NCBI GenBank assembly: GCA_963839745.1
Contig: CAWIWC010000001.1
Span: forward strand, 124,001-188,000
Source: JAIBJN01 sp963839745
GTDB lineage: Bacteria > Actinomycetota > Thermoleophilia > Gaiellales > Gaiellaceae
Direction: 5' to 3'
Length of the DNA: 64,000 bases
Part shown: in pieces, positions 34,285 through 44,400 of the stretch
How positions within the stretch are numbered: the first letter of the stretch is position 1
How the letters are laid out: every line of letters starts with the position of its first letter
Notes under the pieces: model-generated
The model's input: the letters and a program-made list of their open reading frames with translations, nothing else
What the model was told of the DNA's origin: nothing
The model's database searches: none
Made by a program: the position numbers and the translations under genes

Positions 34285-36494
34285 CAGGAGGGCGTGACGC
34301 GGTAGGCGTCGAAGACGGACTCGAGGTTGCGGAGCGACCCGAGGAGGGCGCGCAGCGCCTTGATGTCGCCGACCTCGGCCACGTACCAGTTCTTCGCCAT
34401 CTGGTCCTCGACGTGGCCGCCGTACTCGACGATGTTCGTGCCGTGCTCGGCGAACGTCCGCGCGACGTCCTCGAGCAGCCGCGGGCGGTCCCAGGAGACG
34501 ACCGCGATCTGGACGCGGAAGCTCTGCGAGGCGCCGCCGTCCCACTCCACCGGCGTGAAGCGCTCGGGGTTGCGCATGAGCGCCTTCACGTTCGGGCAGT
34601 CGAGCCGGTGGATCGTGATCCCCTTGCCGAGCGAGATGTAGCCGGCGATCTCGTCCCCGGGCACCGGCGTGCAGCACTTGGCAAGCCGCACGAGCACGTC
34701 CTCGACGCCCGGGACGTGGATTCCGAAGTTCTGGGACGCGACCGCCTCGCGCTCCTTGGGCTTGCGCGGGAGCGTCTCCTCTTCGACGACCTGTTCGGTC
34801 TTGAGCCGGTGGAGGACCTTGTTGGCGACCTGCGAGACCTGGAGCTTCCCGGAGCCGAGGGCAAGGTAGAAGTCCTCGGCCTTCTTGAAGCCCATCTCCC
34901 GGATGATCTCGGCGAGAAGCGGCGACCCGGACAGCTTCTTGTACGGCAGGTTGTGCTGCTTGAGCGCGTTCTCGAGCGCGTCGCGGCCGCGCTGCTCGGC
35001 GACCTCGCGCGTCTCGCGGCTGAACCACTGCCGGATCTTGTTGCGCGCGCGCGAGGAGACCGCGAGCGACAGCCAGTCTCGCGACGGGCCGCGGCTCGCC
35101 TGCTTCGACGTGAGGATCTCGACGAAGTCGCCGCTGCGCATGCGGTAGTGGAGCGGCACGATGCGGCCGTTCACCTTCGCGCCCACGGTGCGGTGGCCGA
35201 CGTCGGTGTGCACCGAGTAGGCGAAGTCGATCGGCGTCGCGCCGGCAGGCAGCGTCTTCACCTCGCCCTTGGGCGTGAAGACGTACACCTCGTCGAGGGC
35301 GAGCTCCGGGAAGGCCCGGCGCAGCTCGTGCGAGTCGGTCTCCTCCTCCTGCCAGTCGGCGAGCTGCTTCATCCACGCGAGCTCGGCGGCGGCCGCCTTC
35401 TTGCCCTTGGCCCCCTTGTAGAGCCAGTGCGCGGCAATGCCCTTCTCGGCCGTCTCGTGCATCTCGCGCGTGCGGACCTGGATCTCGAGCGGCTTGCCCT
35501 CCGGCCCGATCACGGTCGTGTGCAGCGAGCGGTACATGTTGAACTTGGGCATGGCCACGTAGTCCTTGAAGCGGCCCGGCATCGGCTTCCAGAGGGAGTG
35601 GATGACCCCGAGCGCGCCGTAGCAGTCGCGCTCGCCCTCCTTGCCGTTCCGCTCGACGAGGACGCGCATCGCGGTCAGGTCGTAGATCTCGTTGAACTCC
35701 TTCCCGCGCTTCACCATCTTCTCGTAGATGGAGTAGAAGTGCTTCGCGCGCGAGGCGATCTCCGCGGGGATCCCGACCTTCTCGAGCTCCTGCTCCAGCG
35801 TCTTCCCCGCCGTCTCGACGTACTTCTCGCGCTCCGCGCGGCGCTGGTTGACCATCGCCTCGATTTCGACGTACTTGCGCGGGTGCAGCGTCTGGAACGC
35901 GAGGTCCTCGAGCTCCCACTTGATCGTGTGGATACCGAGGCGGTGTGCGAGCGGCGCGTAGACCTCGAGCGTCTCGCGGGCCTTCTGGAGCTGCTTCTGC
36001 TTCCCGAGGTATTCGATCGTCCGCATGTTGTGGAGGCGGTCGGCGAGCTTGATCAGGATGACGTCGGGGTCCTGCGCCATCGCCACGATCATCTTGCGGT
36101 AGTTCTCTGCCTGGGCCTGCTCGCGGCTCTGGAAGCGGATCCGGGTCAGCTTGGTGACGCCCTCGACGAGCCTGGCGACCTCGTCGCCGAACTCCTCGCG
36201 CACCTGCTCGATGGTCGCGTCCGTGTCCTCGACGACGTCGTGGATGAGCGCGGCGGCGATCGTCGCGTCGGAGCGGCGCAGCTCCGCGAGGATCTGCGCG
36301 ACGCCGAGCGGGTGCAGGATGAAGTCCTCGCCGCTCCGGCGCTGCTGGTCGGCGTGCGCCTCCGAGGCGAAGTGGTAGGCGCGCTCCAGTAGATCCCGAT
36401 CGACGTCGGGGTTGTAAGCCGCCACCTCGGCCACGAGCCGGTCGAACAGCTCGTGATGCCGCTCGGCGGACGCGGTGAGCACCTGACCCGCCAT
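34284..36494 (-). CDS. rel: Bifunctional (p)ppGpp synthetase/hydrolase Rel
   Basis: The 736-residue protein has an HD hydrolase domain (His85-Asp86 in IHDVVEDT), a synthetase domain with RFKD at residues 318-321 (the RxKD loop type of bifunctional enzymes) and MPKFNMYRSLHTTV, then TGS (DEVYVFTPKGEVKTLPAGATPIDFAY), a conserved Cys-containing region (RLAKCCTPVPGD) and a C-terminal ACT domain (about 665-735). All key motifs are intact. It controls the stringent response. The downstream coiled-coil gene overlaps its stop. Confidence 0.96.
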   Translation of the reverse strand: MAGQVLTASAERHHELFDRLVAEVAAYNPDVDRDLLERAYHFASEAHADQQRRSGEDFILHPLGVAQILAELRRSDATIAAALIHDVVEDTDATIEQVREEFGDEVARLVEGVTKLTRIRFQSREQAQAENYRKMIVAMAQDPDVILIKLADRLHNMRTIEYLGKQKQLQKARETLEVYAPLAHRLGIHTIKWELEDLAFQTLHPRKYVEIEAMVNQRRAEREKYVETAGKTLEQELEKVGIPAEIASRAKHFYSIYEKMVKRGKEFNEIYDLTAMRVLVERNGKEGERDCYGALGVIHSLWKPMPGRFKDYVAMPKFNMYRSLHTTVIGPEGKPLEIQVRTREMHETAEKGIAAHWLYKGAKGKKAAAAELAWMKQLADWQEEETDSHELRRAFPELALDEVYVFTPKGEVKTLPAGATPIDFAYSVHTDVGHRTVGAKVNGRIVPLHYRMRSGDFVEILTSKQASRGPSRDWLSLAVSSRARNKIRQWFSRETREVAEQRGRDALENALKQHNLPYKKLSGSPLLAEIIREMGFKKAEDFYLALGSGKLQVSQVANKVLHRLKTEQVVEEETLPRKPKEREAVASQNFGIHVPGVEDVLVRLAKCCTPVPGDEIAGYISLGKGITIHRLDCPNVKALMRNPERFTPVEWDGGASQSFRVQIAVVSWDRPRLLEDVARTFAEHGTNIVEYGGHVEDQMAKNWYVAEVGDIKALRALLGSLRNLESVFDAYRVTPS

Positions 36495-36511
36495 GAACTC
36501 ATCTTAGCTCC

Positions 36512-36535
36512 CGGGGTGCAGGACTCCTGCCCCCG
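36512..36535. repeat. Palindromic hairpin between recJ and rel
   Basis: GGGG-T-GCAGGA-C-TCCTGC-C-CCCC forms a near-perfect stem with one mismatch. It lies in the 69-bp gap between the recJ stop and the rel start. It may terminate recJ transcription or be a relative of the palindromic insertion elements seen elsewhere. Confidence 0.5.
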
Positions 36536-36563
36536 TTCGGGCTAGGACCCTCGGCGTCCCAGG

Positions 36564-38435
36564 CTAGGCCGCGGCCGCCGCGGGCTCTTCCTGCAGCGCC
36601 GCCAGGAACGTCGCCGACTCGACGAGCGGCCGCCAGCTCGTCGCGCCATCGGCGAGCTCGAGCTCGGTGAAAATCTCGCGCGCGCGAGGAGACCAGGCGT
36701 CGGCGCCCGCCTTCCATTCGGCGAGCAGCGCCAGGCGAAGCTCCTCGTAGCGCGGCGGCGTGTCGAAGATCTCGCGGACGACCAGCTGCGGCGCTACGGT
36801 GCCGTTCCAGCGGTTCGCGGCGAGCTTGAACGCGACGTCGAAGCGCCCGGGCCGGCGGTAGCGGTCGAGCGACGAGCCTCGCCCGAACGCGATCGCGCCC
36901 GAGCGCGCGCCCGCGGCGGTGACGGCAAGGCGCAGGTGCTTCCCCTCCCCCACGGCGCCGAGCTCGGAAAGCTCGCAGCCCACCGCGAGCAGCGTCACGT
37001 TCGGGTTCCCGAGACCGAAGGGCTCGAGGCGCTCCAGCTCCTCGCACAGCCCGAGCGTGAGCTCCCTGCCTTGGACGACGGCGTCGACGGGGGTCGTGGG
37101 CCGCAGGTCCTCCTCGTCGAGCGCCCCGGCCGCGTGTGCGGCGAACGCCTCCGCGAAGGCCTCGATCTCGTCCGGGCTGATGGAGAGCCCCGCCGCCGCG
37201 CGGTGGCCGCCCCAGCGCGAGAGGTGGGATGCGCACGCCCCGAGCGCGCCGTGCAGGTCGAAGCTCGGGATCGAGCGGCCGGAGCCGGTCCACTCCTCGC
37301 CCTGCTCCCCGCCGGCGATCAGGACGACGGGGCGCCGGAAGCGCTCCACGAGCCGCGACGCGACGATGCCGATGACGCCGCGGTGCCAGTCCTCGCCTGC
37401 GATGACGTAGCCGAGCCGGCGCTGCCGCGGCTCCGGCCACTCCTCGACCTGGCGCATCGCGTCGCGCAGGATCCGCTCCTCGACGGCCTGCCGGTCGCGG
37501 TTCAGGTCCTCGAGCTCGCCCGCGAGCTCCTTCGCCTCGCGGCCGTCCTCCGTGAGGAGCAGGTCGAGCGCCGCACGCGGGTGGCCGAGCCTTCCGGCCG
37601 CGTTGATGCGCGGAGCGAGCCGAAAGGCGATCGCGCCGGTGTCCACGGCGGCCGGGTCGACGCCGGCGGCGCGCATGAGCGCCTGCAGCCCCGGCTTGTC
37701 CGTACGCGCCAGCCTGCGCATCCCGGCGGTCACGAGCGCGCGGTTCTCGTCCAGGAGCGGAACCACGTCGGCCACCGTCGCCAGGGCGACGAGGTCGAGG
37801 TGGCGGTCGAGGCCCTCGGCGCCGAGCGCCACGAGCAGCTTGTAGACGACGCCGGTGCCGCACAGCTCGGGGAACGGGTACTCGGAGGGGCGGGTGGCGA
37901 CGACCGGGCAGTCGGGCAGGGTCTCGCCGGGCCGGTGGTGGTCGGTGACGATGACCTCGAGGCCGGCGGCGCGCGCCTCGGCGACCTCCTCGACCGCGGT
38001 GATCCCGCAGTCGACCGTGAGCAGGAGCGCACATTCCTCGCGGGCCAGCCGCGCCAGGGTCTCGCGAGACACGCCGTAGCCCTCCTCGAAGCGGCTCGGA
38101 AGGTGCCAGTCGACCTCCGCGCCCAGGCCGCGGAGCGCGGTGACGGCCAGCGCGGTCGCGCAGATGCCGTCGACGTCGTAGTCCCCGTGGACACAGATGC
38201 GGCCGCCGGCGGCGATCGTCTCGTGGATGAGGGCGCACGCCTCGTCCACGTTGCCGAGCAGCCGCGGGTCGTGCTCCGGCGGCTCGGCGGCGAGGAAGGC
38301 CTTCGCCTTCTCGGGGTCGCCGTAGCCCCGCCGGACGAGGACGCTTGCCGTCGTCTCGCTCAGTCCGAGCGCCTGGGCGAGCTCCCGGACCTCCTGGCGG
38401 GGGCACGGACGCATGGTCCAGGTGCCCTCGTACAT
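36564..38435 (-). CDS. recJ: Single-stranded-DNA-specific exonuclease RecJ
   Basis: RecJ degrades 5' single strands in recombination and repair. The DHH-family motifs are present: DYDVDG at residues 85-90, VDCG at 141-144, DHH at 165-167, and the DHHA1 motif GGHRAAAGLS later. The 623-residue length is normal and residues to the end include the OB-fold region. Start ATG at 38435; an internal ATG eight codons later is also possible. Confidence 0.95.
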   Translation of the reverse strand: MYEGTWTMRPCPRQEVRELAQALGLSETTASVLVRRGYGDPEKAKAFLAAEPPEHDPRLLGNVDEACALIHETIAAGGRICVHGDYDVDGICATALAVTALRGLGAEVDWHLPSRFEEGYGVSRETLARLAREECALLLTVDCGITAVEEVAEARAAGLEVIVTDHHRPGETLPDCPVVATRPSEYPFPELCGTGVVYKLLVALGAEGLDRHLDLVALATVADVVPLLDENRALVTAGMRRLARTDKPGLQALMRAAGVDPAAVDTGAIAFRLAPRINAAGRLGHPRAALDLLLTEDGREAKELAGELEDLNRDRQAVEERILRDAMRQVEEWPEPRQRRLGYVIAGEDWHRGVIGIVASRLVERFRRPVVLIAGGEQGEEWTGSGRSIPSFDLHGALGACASHLSRWGGHRAAAGLSISPDEIEAFAEAFAAHAAGALDEEDLRPTTPVDAVVQGRELTLGLCEELERLEPFGLGNPNVTLLAVGCELSELGAVGEGKHLRLAVTAAGARSGAIAFGRGSSLDRYRRPGRFDVAFKLAANRWNGTVAPQLVVREIFDTPPRYEELRLALLAEWKAGADAWSPRAREIFTELELADGATSWRPLVESATFLAALQEEPAAAAA

Positions 38436-38502
38436 CCCGACCCAAGGTAGGCAGCGCGTCGGACGGACAGCGGTTTCGGCTCCTGGCTATCCTCAGAGCG
38501 CG

Positions 38503-38958
38503 TTGAGCGACTCGAACTACGTCTCGGGCGACGACTTCGTCGTCGAGTTTCTCGGCTACCGCTTCAGCTTCAACGGCGTCGACTTCGAGCAGCGCGTCAA
38601 CGCTGCCGCCGTCAGGCTCGGGCTCGTCGCCCCGGGCGAGCTCGACGAGGAGGAGACCGCCGACCTCGTGGTGCTGACGGCCCAGGGGCGCATCGACGAG
38701 CCCCGCAGCGGCCTCGGCGACTACCTCGTCCGCCACTGGGAGCGCCTGGCGCTCGTCAACGACGAGTCCCTCGTCTACTGGCTGCGGAAGCTCATCTTTC
38801 GCGGCGCCTGGCTCGACCAGCGCGTCAAGGAGAACCTGCTCGAGGTGGACTGGGACGAGGAGACCGCGGACTTCGGCTACCGCGAGCCCGACGGCGGCCG
38901 CGCGCTCCTCGAGCTCGCGCCCGTGCCGTCCTGGCACGACCTCCAGTTTCGGCGCTGA
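38503..38958 (+). CDS. Conserved-looking hypothetical protein
   Basis: With the TTG at 38503 this gives 151 residues with strong codon bias. The sequence is acidic, rich in aromatic residues (VVEFLGYRFSFNGVDFEQRV, VRHWERLALVNDESLVYWLRKLIFRGAWLDQ) and shows no signal peptide or membrane segment. I do not recognise a domain. It is divergent from recJ and ends just before a strong terminator. Confidence 0.7.
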   Translation: MSDSNYVSGDDFVVEFLGYRFSFNGVDFEQRVNAAAVRLGLVAPGELDEEETADLVVLTAQGRIDEPRSGLGDYLVRHWERLALVNDESLVYWLRKLIFRGAWLDQRVKENLLEVDWDEETADFGYREPDGGRALLELAPVPSWHDLQFRR

Positions 38959-38962
38959 AAGA

Positions 38963-38990
38963 GGAAGGGCCGGCTTGCGCCGGCCCTTCC
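38963..38990. terminator. Bidirectional terminator hairpin
   Basis: GGAAGGGCCGGC / GCCGGCCCTTCC is a perfect 12-bp stem with a TTGC loop, placed between the convergent hypothetical gene and the M28 peptidase gene. Confidence 0.8.
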
Positions 38991-39012
38991 GTTCCTCGAA
39001 ACGAGGCTCGCC

Positions 39013-40542
39013 CTAGCGCTCGAGCTTCGAGCCCTTGAACTGCATCTTCTCCTTGGCGGTATTCGACGCCTTGTCCGTGCCGCTGACCGACGAATTGGTC
39101 ATGGCGAAGACGAGCGTCGAGTGCGCGATCGCGTCCGACATCTGGTCGAGCGCGGTCGAGCTCAGGTTGGCGATCGTGTCGCAGGCCTGGTGGTAGCACG
39201 GGTCGTATGCGACGCCCGCCGTACCGCCGTAGATCGCGGCCTGCGCCGCCGTCTTGATGCCCTCCGCCCCGGTGAAGAGCCCACCCGCCGGGATGCCGGC
39301 GTTGATGAACGCGTCATAGTCCGAGCGTCCGTCGAACTCGGTCGGCTCCGTCGCCAGCCCCTGCGAGGCGAAGTAGTCGACGAAGACCGACTCGATGCGA
39401 CCGGAGCCGCTCGGTCCGTCGACACCGAACGCCGAGCCGTCGCCGTCGTAGACGAAGCGGACGAAGTTCGGCGAGCCGACCATGTCGTGGTTGAGATTGA
39501 GCGCGATGTCCTTGAGATCGCGCTTCGGCAGATGATCGACGTAGTACTGCGAGCCGATCAGCCCGTCCTCCTCGGCACCCCAGAAGGCGAAGCGCACGCG
39601 GTTCACGGGCTCGATCTCGAGCTCGGCCATCTGCAGCGCGGTCTCGAGGATCGCCGACGTGCCGGAGCCGTTGTCGTTGATGCCGGGGCCCTCGTCGACG
39701 GAGTCGAGGTGGGCGCCGACGACGACGGTGCGGTCCTCGCGGCCGGTCGGGGTGTCAGCGATCACGTTCGCCGTCGCCGTCGTGATGGTCTCGGCGTCCA
39801 CGGCGACCCGCACGGTTACCGTCTGGCCGCCTGTGAGCCGGTTGTAGAGCTCCTGACCCACGGCGAACGACGTCCCGATCACCGGGAGGTCCATCTGCGG
39901 CGGATCGAGCGTGCCCGCAATGACGCCGAAGCGGTCGTCGTTCGGGTCCTCGTTGCCCTCGTTGAAGATCACGACGGCAGCGGCCCCCGCAGCGTCGGCG
40001 TTGGCCGCCTTCTGCCGGAACGGGCACGTGCCTCGCTGCACGAGTGCGATCGCCCCGGCCGGGAAGCCGGCGAAGTCGGCGGCGTCGCAGCCGCTCGTCG
40101 ACCCGCCCGGGGACGGGATCGTGATCCCTCCGGCGGCCACGAGCGGGGCGGTGAAGTCGCCCGCGCCGGAGTAGTCCATCGGCGAGTACTCGCCGGCGAG
40201 ACCCTCGACGTAGGTCTTCGGGTCGGGCGAGACGCGCTGGAACGCACTGGAGTTCAGGACGAACTGGTCGTAGGTGAAGTTCTGGACCGTGACCTCGTAG
40301 CCCGCCTCGGTCAGGAGGTCGGACACGTAGTCGACGGAAGCGGCGTAGCCGGGCGTGCCCGACGCGCGGGTGCCGCCGTTGGCGTCTGCGATCGCCTGGA
40401 GCGCGGCTTCGTGCTCCATGATCCCGGCGACCGTCACCGCGTTCCGCAGGGCGGTCGTGTCGGGCCCGACTGCGGTCGAGCTGAGCGTCGGCAGCGCCAA
40501 CGCCATTACAGCTGCTGCGAGCAGCAGGAGTTTCCTCGGCAA
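39013..40542 (-). CDS. Secreted M28 aminopeptidase with PA domain
   Basis: From the TTG at 40542 (AAGGGGG six bases upstream) the 509-residue protein begins with a signal peptide (PRKLLLLAAAVMALALPTLSSTA). A PA insert (about residues 120-240: CDAADFAG, LVQRGTCPFRQKAANA, AVVIFNE) precedes the M28 di-zinc domain: VGAHLDSV, GINDNGSGTSAILE, WGAEEDGLIGSQYY, NHDMVG and the late YHQACDT. All ligand motifs are present. It is an extracellular aminopeptidase like those of Streptomyces. Confidence 0.92.
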   Translation of the reverse strand: MPRKLLLLAAAVMALALPTLSSTAVGPDTTALRNAVTVAGIMEHEAALQAIADANGGTRASGTPGYAASVDYVSDLLTEAGYEVTVQNFTYDQFVLNSSAFQRVSPDPKTYVEGLAGEYSPMDYSGAGDFTAPLVAAGGITIPSPGGSTSGCDAADFAGFPAGAIALVQRGTCPFRQKAANADAAGAAAVVIFNEGNEDPNDDRFGVIAGTLDPPQMDLPVIGTSFAVGQELYNRLTGGQTVTVRVAVDAETITTATANVIADTPTGREDRTVVVGAHLDSVDEGPGINDNGSGTSAILETALQMAELEIEPVNRVRFAFWGAEEDGLIGSQYYVDHLPKRDLKDIALNLNHDMVGSPNFVRFVYDGDGSAFGVDGPSGSGRIESVFVDYFASQGLATEPTEFDGRSDYDAFINAGIPAGGLFTGAEGIKTAAQAAIYGGTAGVAYDPCYHQACDTIANLSSTALDQMSDAIAHSTLVFAMTNSSVSGTDKASNTAKEKMQFKGSKLER

Positions 40543-40689
40543 GAGATGCCCCCTTGTTTCTGTGAGTGTTGCTACGGGCCGGTCCTGACGGCCGACCGGC
40601 CGGCCCCTTGTCTGCGGCGACGGTAGCAAACCGCGGCCCGAGGATGAACGTACACCCGTTTGCGGCGCGCCTTCCAAGGCCCGGAACGA

Positions 40690-40717
40690 CGAGGGGCCGG
40701 CTCGCGCCGGCCCCTCG
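40690..40717 (-). terminator. Terminator hairpin after the LVIVD gene
   Basis: CGAGGGGCCGGC / GCCGGCCCCTCG is a perfect 12-bp stem with a TCGC loop, 23 bp downstream of the LVIVD stop. It closely resembles the hairpin at 38963-38990. Confidence 0.75.
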
Positions 40718-40739
40718 CGCTCTGCTCACCTGTGAGCTT

Positions 40740-42946
40740 TTAGGGATCCCGGAAGATCCAGAGGCCGCTGTCGCGGTCGCTGGCCAGGATGTAGGTGAAC
40801 CCGTCGTCGCCGACGAACGTCTGCACGCCCCAGAAGTCGTTCCCTTCCGGGTCGAGGTAGCCGCCGACCTCGACGAGCTCGCACGTGCTGTTGTCCTCCG
40901 GATCCGAGCACTGGATCTGGATCGCCCGCAGGCCTCCGGAGTAGTACGAGAGGTAGGCGAGCGACGGATCCTGCGGATCCACCGCGACCTCGTGCACCGA
41001 GAGGTCGCCGAAGCCGAACGCGAAGTCCGGATCGTGCGCCTCCGGGATGGCGTACGTGTCGAGCGGCTCGAGCGTCTCGGCGTCGATCAGCCAGACGTAG
41101 CCCCACCCGTCGAAGAGGGACCCGACCTCGATCTCCTCGCCGATCGTCCCGATCGCGAGGTCCTCGGGATAGGTCCACGGCGGGTCGAGCGGCTCGAGGC
41201 CGAAGAGCCGGTGGAACGCGGCGTGCGTGGTGCAGACGGCGACGATCTCGTCGACGAACGCACCCGAGCCGCAGAACGGCTCGCCGCCGGCTGCCTCGCC
41301 GGAGTGGTGGTTGACGAAGAGGACCGCGTCCCAGCCGGCAAGGGCGGCCTCGTGGGCCTTCTCACCCGGGAAGCACGCCTCCTCGGGTCGCGCTCGGGTC
41401 GCCCACCGGGCCACGCTGGAGGACGATGATCGTCTCCTCGCCGGGCTCCAGCATGTCCAGGTACCCGGGGATGTCCTCGGGGCTCGGAATCGGATCCGAG
41501 TCCGGACAGCCGTACCCCCCGTACACGACCGGGCCGTTGAGCGTCAGGTCCGGGAGGATCGCCGGAGCCTGCCCGCCGGGGACGATGACCGAGGGATAGA
41601 CGCCCGCGTGCGGGCCGGTCGTGATCTCGAACTCGTCCGTGCGGTAGGGGGCGAAGTCCTCGTCCGTCCCGATGATGAACCGGTTGTCGATGGTCCACTC
41701 CGCCTGGTGGGCGTTGCCCTCGGGCGTGAGCGCGACCCCAAACGACTCGAGCAGCTCGGGGTCGACCGCCGGGTATTCGAAGTCGGCGACGTAGACGGGA
41801 TTCGCCGGATCGTCGACGTTCAGGATCGTCCAGCCGCCGTCCCAGTAGGACAGGAGCATGAGCCACTCGCCGTCGATCTGCTTCACGACCATGTCGTGCA
41901 GGAACGAGTCGGTGAGCCCGAGCTCAGGCTGCGCGACGCCGAAGTCGTTCAGGTCGAGCTCGGCGATCAGCCGCGGCCGGTGCGGGTTCGTGATCTCCAT
42001 GATGTCGACGTCGGGGAACTCCTCGTTGTCCGTCATGACGAGGAAGGCCCGACCGTCTTCCGTCTGCCAACCGAACACGCTGTGGATCGTGTTGACGTCC
42101 CCGATGAGCGCGCTGCGGTCGCCGAAGTGCTCGGAGAGCTTCTTCGGCTTCAGCGGGTTCGTCACGTCCCAGAGCGAGACCGCCGCCCTTGAAGTTCGGC
42201 CCGCACGCCTCGTTGTTCATGAGCAGCACGTCACCGGTGAACCACTTCGTGCTCAGCTCGATGACCTGCATGCCCTCGCCCGGCCTACTGTCCTGGCTGG
42301 ACGGGATGAAGCTCACCTCGCGCGGGTTCGCCGGGTCGGAGATGTCGATGACCCAGGCTCCCGCGTCCGGCGAGCCCTGACCGCCCGCCTCCGAGTTCGC
42401 CGCGCAGTCCGGCTCGCCCCAGTTCGCGAGAAACGCGTACTGGTTGTCCGGCGAGACGGCGACGTCGGCGACGAGGTCGGGCGTGTCGGTCACGTCCGCC
42501 ACGCCGACGAGCTCGATCTTCCCCCACTCACCCGGTCCGAGCAGGTGGTCATCGAGGGTGCCGTGTTGGTCGACCATCTCGCAGTCCGCGGCGACGTCGT
42601 CCTCGGCGCTGCTCGTGACCCTGTCGCGGCCGGGGCCGCACGTGATCTTGTCGGGTCCGCCGCCGCCGAAGAGCCGGTCGGCGCCGGCGCCGCCCGAGAG
42701 CGTGTCTCTCCCGCTCCCGCCGACGAGGACGTCGTTCCCGCCGTTGCCGTAGAGCTTGTCGGCCCCGGCGAGCCCATGGAGCTTGTCGGCGCCGGTGAGA
42801 CCCTGGATCGTGTCGGCGCTCCCCGTCCCGATCAGGCGGTTCGCCGCCGCCGTTCCGCTGATCGTCCGTGCGTCGGCGAGTGACCCGACACGAGCACGAG
42901 AGCGCGAGCGCAGAGCAACGGCATGCCACGGCTTCAGCGAGCGCAC
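40740..42946 (-). CDS. Secreted RTX-repeat / LVIVD-repeat / PA-domain protein (two one-base frameshifts)
   Basis: The N-terminal part has calcium-binding RTX nonapeptide repeats (GGNDVLVGGSGRDTLSGGAGADRLFGGGGPDKI, about residues 65-100). LVIVD beta-propeller repeats follow (WVIDISDPANPREV, LWDVTNPLKPKK, DIMEITNPHRPRLI, ILNVDDPANPVYVADFEYP), then a PA-like segment (VLQRG..., ACFPGEKAHEAALAGWDAVLFVNH) and a C-terminal propeller portion. Frames change near 42175-42190 and 41384-41402, each needing one base removed; length is 3n+2. The listed N-terminus is not a convincing signal peptide, but an alternative frame from 42924 (PLLCARALVLVSG) is, so a further indel is likely. Confidence 0.78.
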
Positions 42947-43068
42947 GGTCTAAACCTTCACTCTTCCCCTCCTCGTCTAGTGTCGCCGTACGGCCACCGG
43001 AGACGTTCCCAAGTACAGGCGCAGGAATGTAGCAGACGTCACGCGCGGCGCAATAGCGGGGATCCGAC

Positions 43069-44079
43069 CTAGAAGAGCGCGTCCGCCGCCGCTGGTGAGC
43101 CGGCCCGCTTGCGGCCCGCGTCCGTGACGATCCGGCCGCGGGGCGTGCGCTGGATGAGGCCGAGCTTGAGCAGGTACGGCTCGTAGACGTCCTCGATCGT
43201 GTCTGGCTCTTCGCTGAGCGCGACCGCGAGCGTCGAGAGCCCCACCGGGCCACCGTCGAACTTGTGCGCGATCGCCGCCAGGAGCTCCCGGTCGGCACGC
43301 TCGAGGCCGTGCTCGTCCACCTCGAGCAGCTCCAGCGCCTCCCGCGTCACGTCGAGCGTCACGGCCCCGTCGTGGCGCACCTGCGCGACGTCGCGGACGC
43401 GCCGGAGGATCCTGTTTGCCACGCGCGGTGTGCCGCGAGCTCGCCGCGCTATCTCCTCCGCCGCCTCGTCCGCGACCTCGACCCCGAGGATGCGGGCCGA
43501 GCGCAGGACGATGCGCCCCAGCTCCTCGGGCGAGTAGTGGTCGAGCCTGTACGTCATGCCGAAGCGGTCGCGCAGCGGCGTCGTCAGCAGGCCCGTCCGG
43601 GTCGTGGCCCCGATGAGGGTGAACGCCGGAAGGTCGAGCGTCAGGGTCCTGGCCGCGGGCCCCTGTCCGACGACGATGTCGAGGCGGAAGTCCTCGAGCG
43701 CCGGATAGAGGATCTCCTCGACGGCCCTGTTCAGGCGGTGGATCTCGTCCACGAAGAGCACGTCCCGCTCCTCGAGCGACGTCAGGATGGCGGCGATGTC
43801 CCCCTTGCGCTCGAGCGCCGGGCCGGCGACCACGCGCAGGCCGACGCCGAGCTCCTCGCGCACGATGTAGGCGAGGCTCGTCTTCCCGAGGCCCGGCGGG
43901 CCGGCGAGGAGCACGTGGTCGAGCGCCTCGCCCCGCCCCTTGGCCGCCTCCAGGGCGATCGAGAGCTGCTCCTTGACGCGCTCCTGCCCGACGAACTCGT
44001 CGAGCGAGCGCGGGCGGAGCGACGAGTCCAGCTCCTCCTCGTCGGGGACCAGCACGGCGGTGGTGACGCGTTCGCTCAC
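43069..44079 (-). CDS. ruvB: Holliday junction branch migration ATPase RuvB
   Basis: RuvB is the hexameric motor that drives branch migration with RuvA. The 336-residue protein has Walker A GPPGLGKTS at residues 60-68, Walker B FVDEIHRL, the sensor GATTRTGLLT and a C-terminal winged helix (EPYLLKLGLIQRTPRGR). It follows ruvC-ruvA on the same strand, separated by a DUF3303 gene. I see no LexA box upstream of the ruv genes. Confidence 0.96.
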   Translation of the reverse strand: MSERVTTAVLVPDEEELDSSLRPRSLDEFVGQERVKEQLSIALEAAKGRGEALDHVLLAGPPGLGKTSLAYIVREELGVGLRVVAGPALERKGDIAAILTSLEERDVLFVDEIHRLNRAVEEILYPALEDFRLDIVVGQGPAARTLTLDLPAFTLIGATTRTGLLTTPLRDRFGMTYRLDHYSPEELGRIVLRSARILGVEVADEAAEEIARRARGTPRVANRILRRVRDVAQVRHDGAVTLDVTREALELLEVDEHGLERADRELLAAIAHKFDGGPVGLSTLAVALSEEPDTIEDVYEPYLLKLGLIQRTPRGRIVTDAGRKRAGSPAAADALF

Positions 44080-44130
44080 AGGGACGAGATTAGGCGCGGA
44101 GGCGGACGGTCCTGCGTCGGCGTGCGAGGC

Positions 44131-44394
44131 TCAGCCGAGGGCCCGCGCCGAGGCTTCCGCGGAATCCAGCACCGGCACGACCTCGAACTCCGCGAGATCG
44201 TCCCAGCGGGCGATCCAGGCGTCGAGGAGGCTCGGGTCGTCGGTCTCCATCAGCTGGAAGCAGCGATCGAGCCGCTCGTCGATCCAGCTGTCGACGTACG
44301 TGAGGCCCTCCGGCAGCATCCGCCCCTCGCGCTCGGCGCGCTCGTAGACGGGCCGGGGCCCGTGCACGAACCGCTCGACGACCATGTAGCGCAT
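44131..44394 (-). CDS. DUF3303-like small protein inside the ruv cluster
   Basis: The 87-residue protein starts RYMVVERFVHGPRPVYERAEREGRMLPEGLTYVDSW and contains CFQLMETDDPSLLDAWIARWDDLAEFEVVPV, the pattern of DUF3303 / dimeric ferredoxin-like proteins. It sits 6 bp after ruvA and 51 bp before ruvB. Function unknown; a link to recombination is not implied by the sequence. Confidence 0.75.
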   Translation of the reverse strand: MRYMVVERFVHGPRPVYERAEREGRMLPEGLTYVDSWIDERLDRCFQLMETDDPSLLDAWIARWDDLAEFEVVPVLDSAEASARALG

Positions 44395-44400
44395 GCGGGG

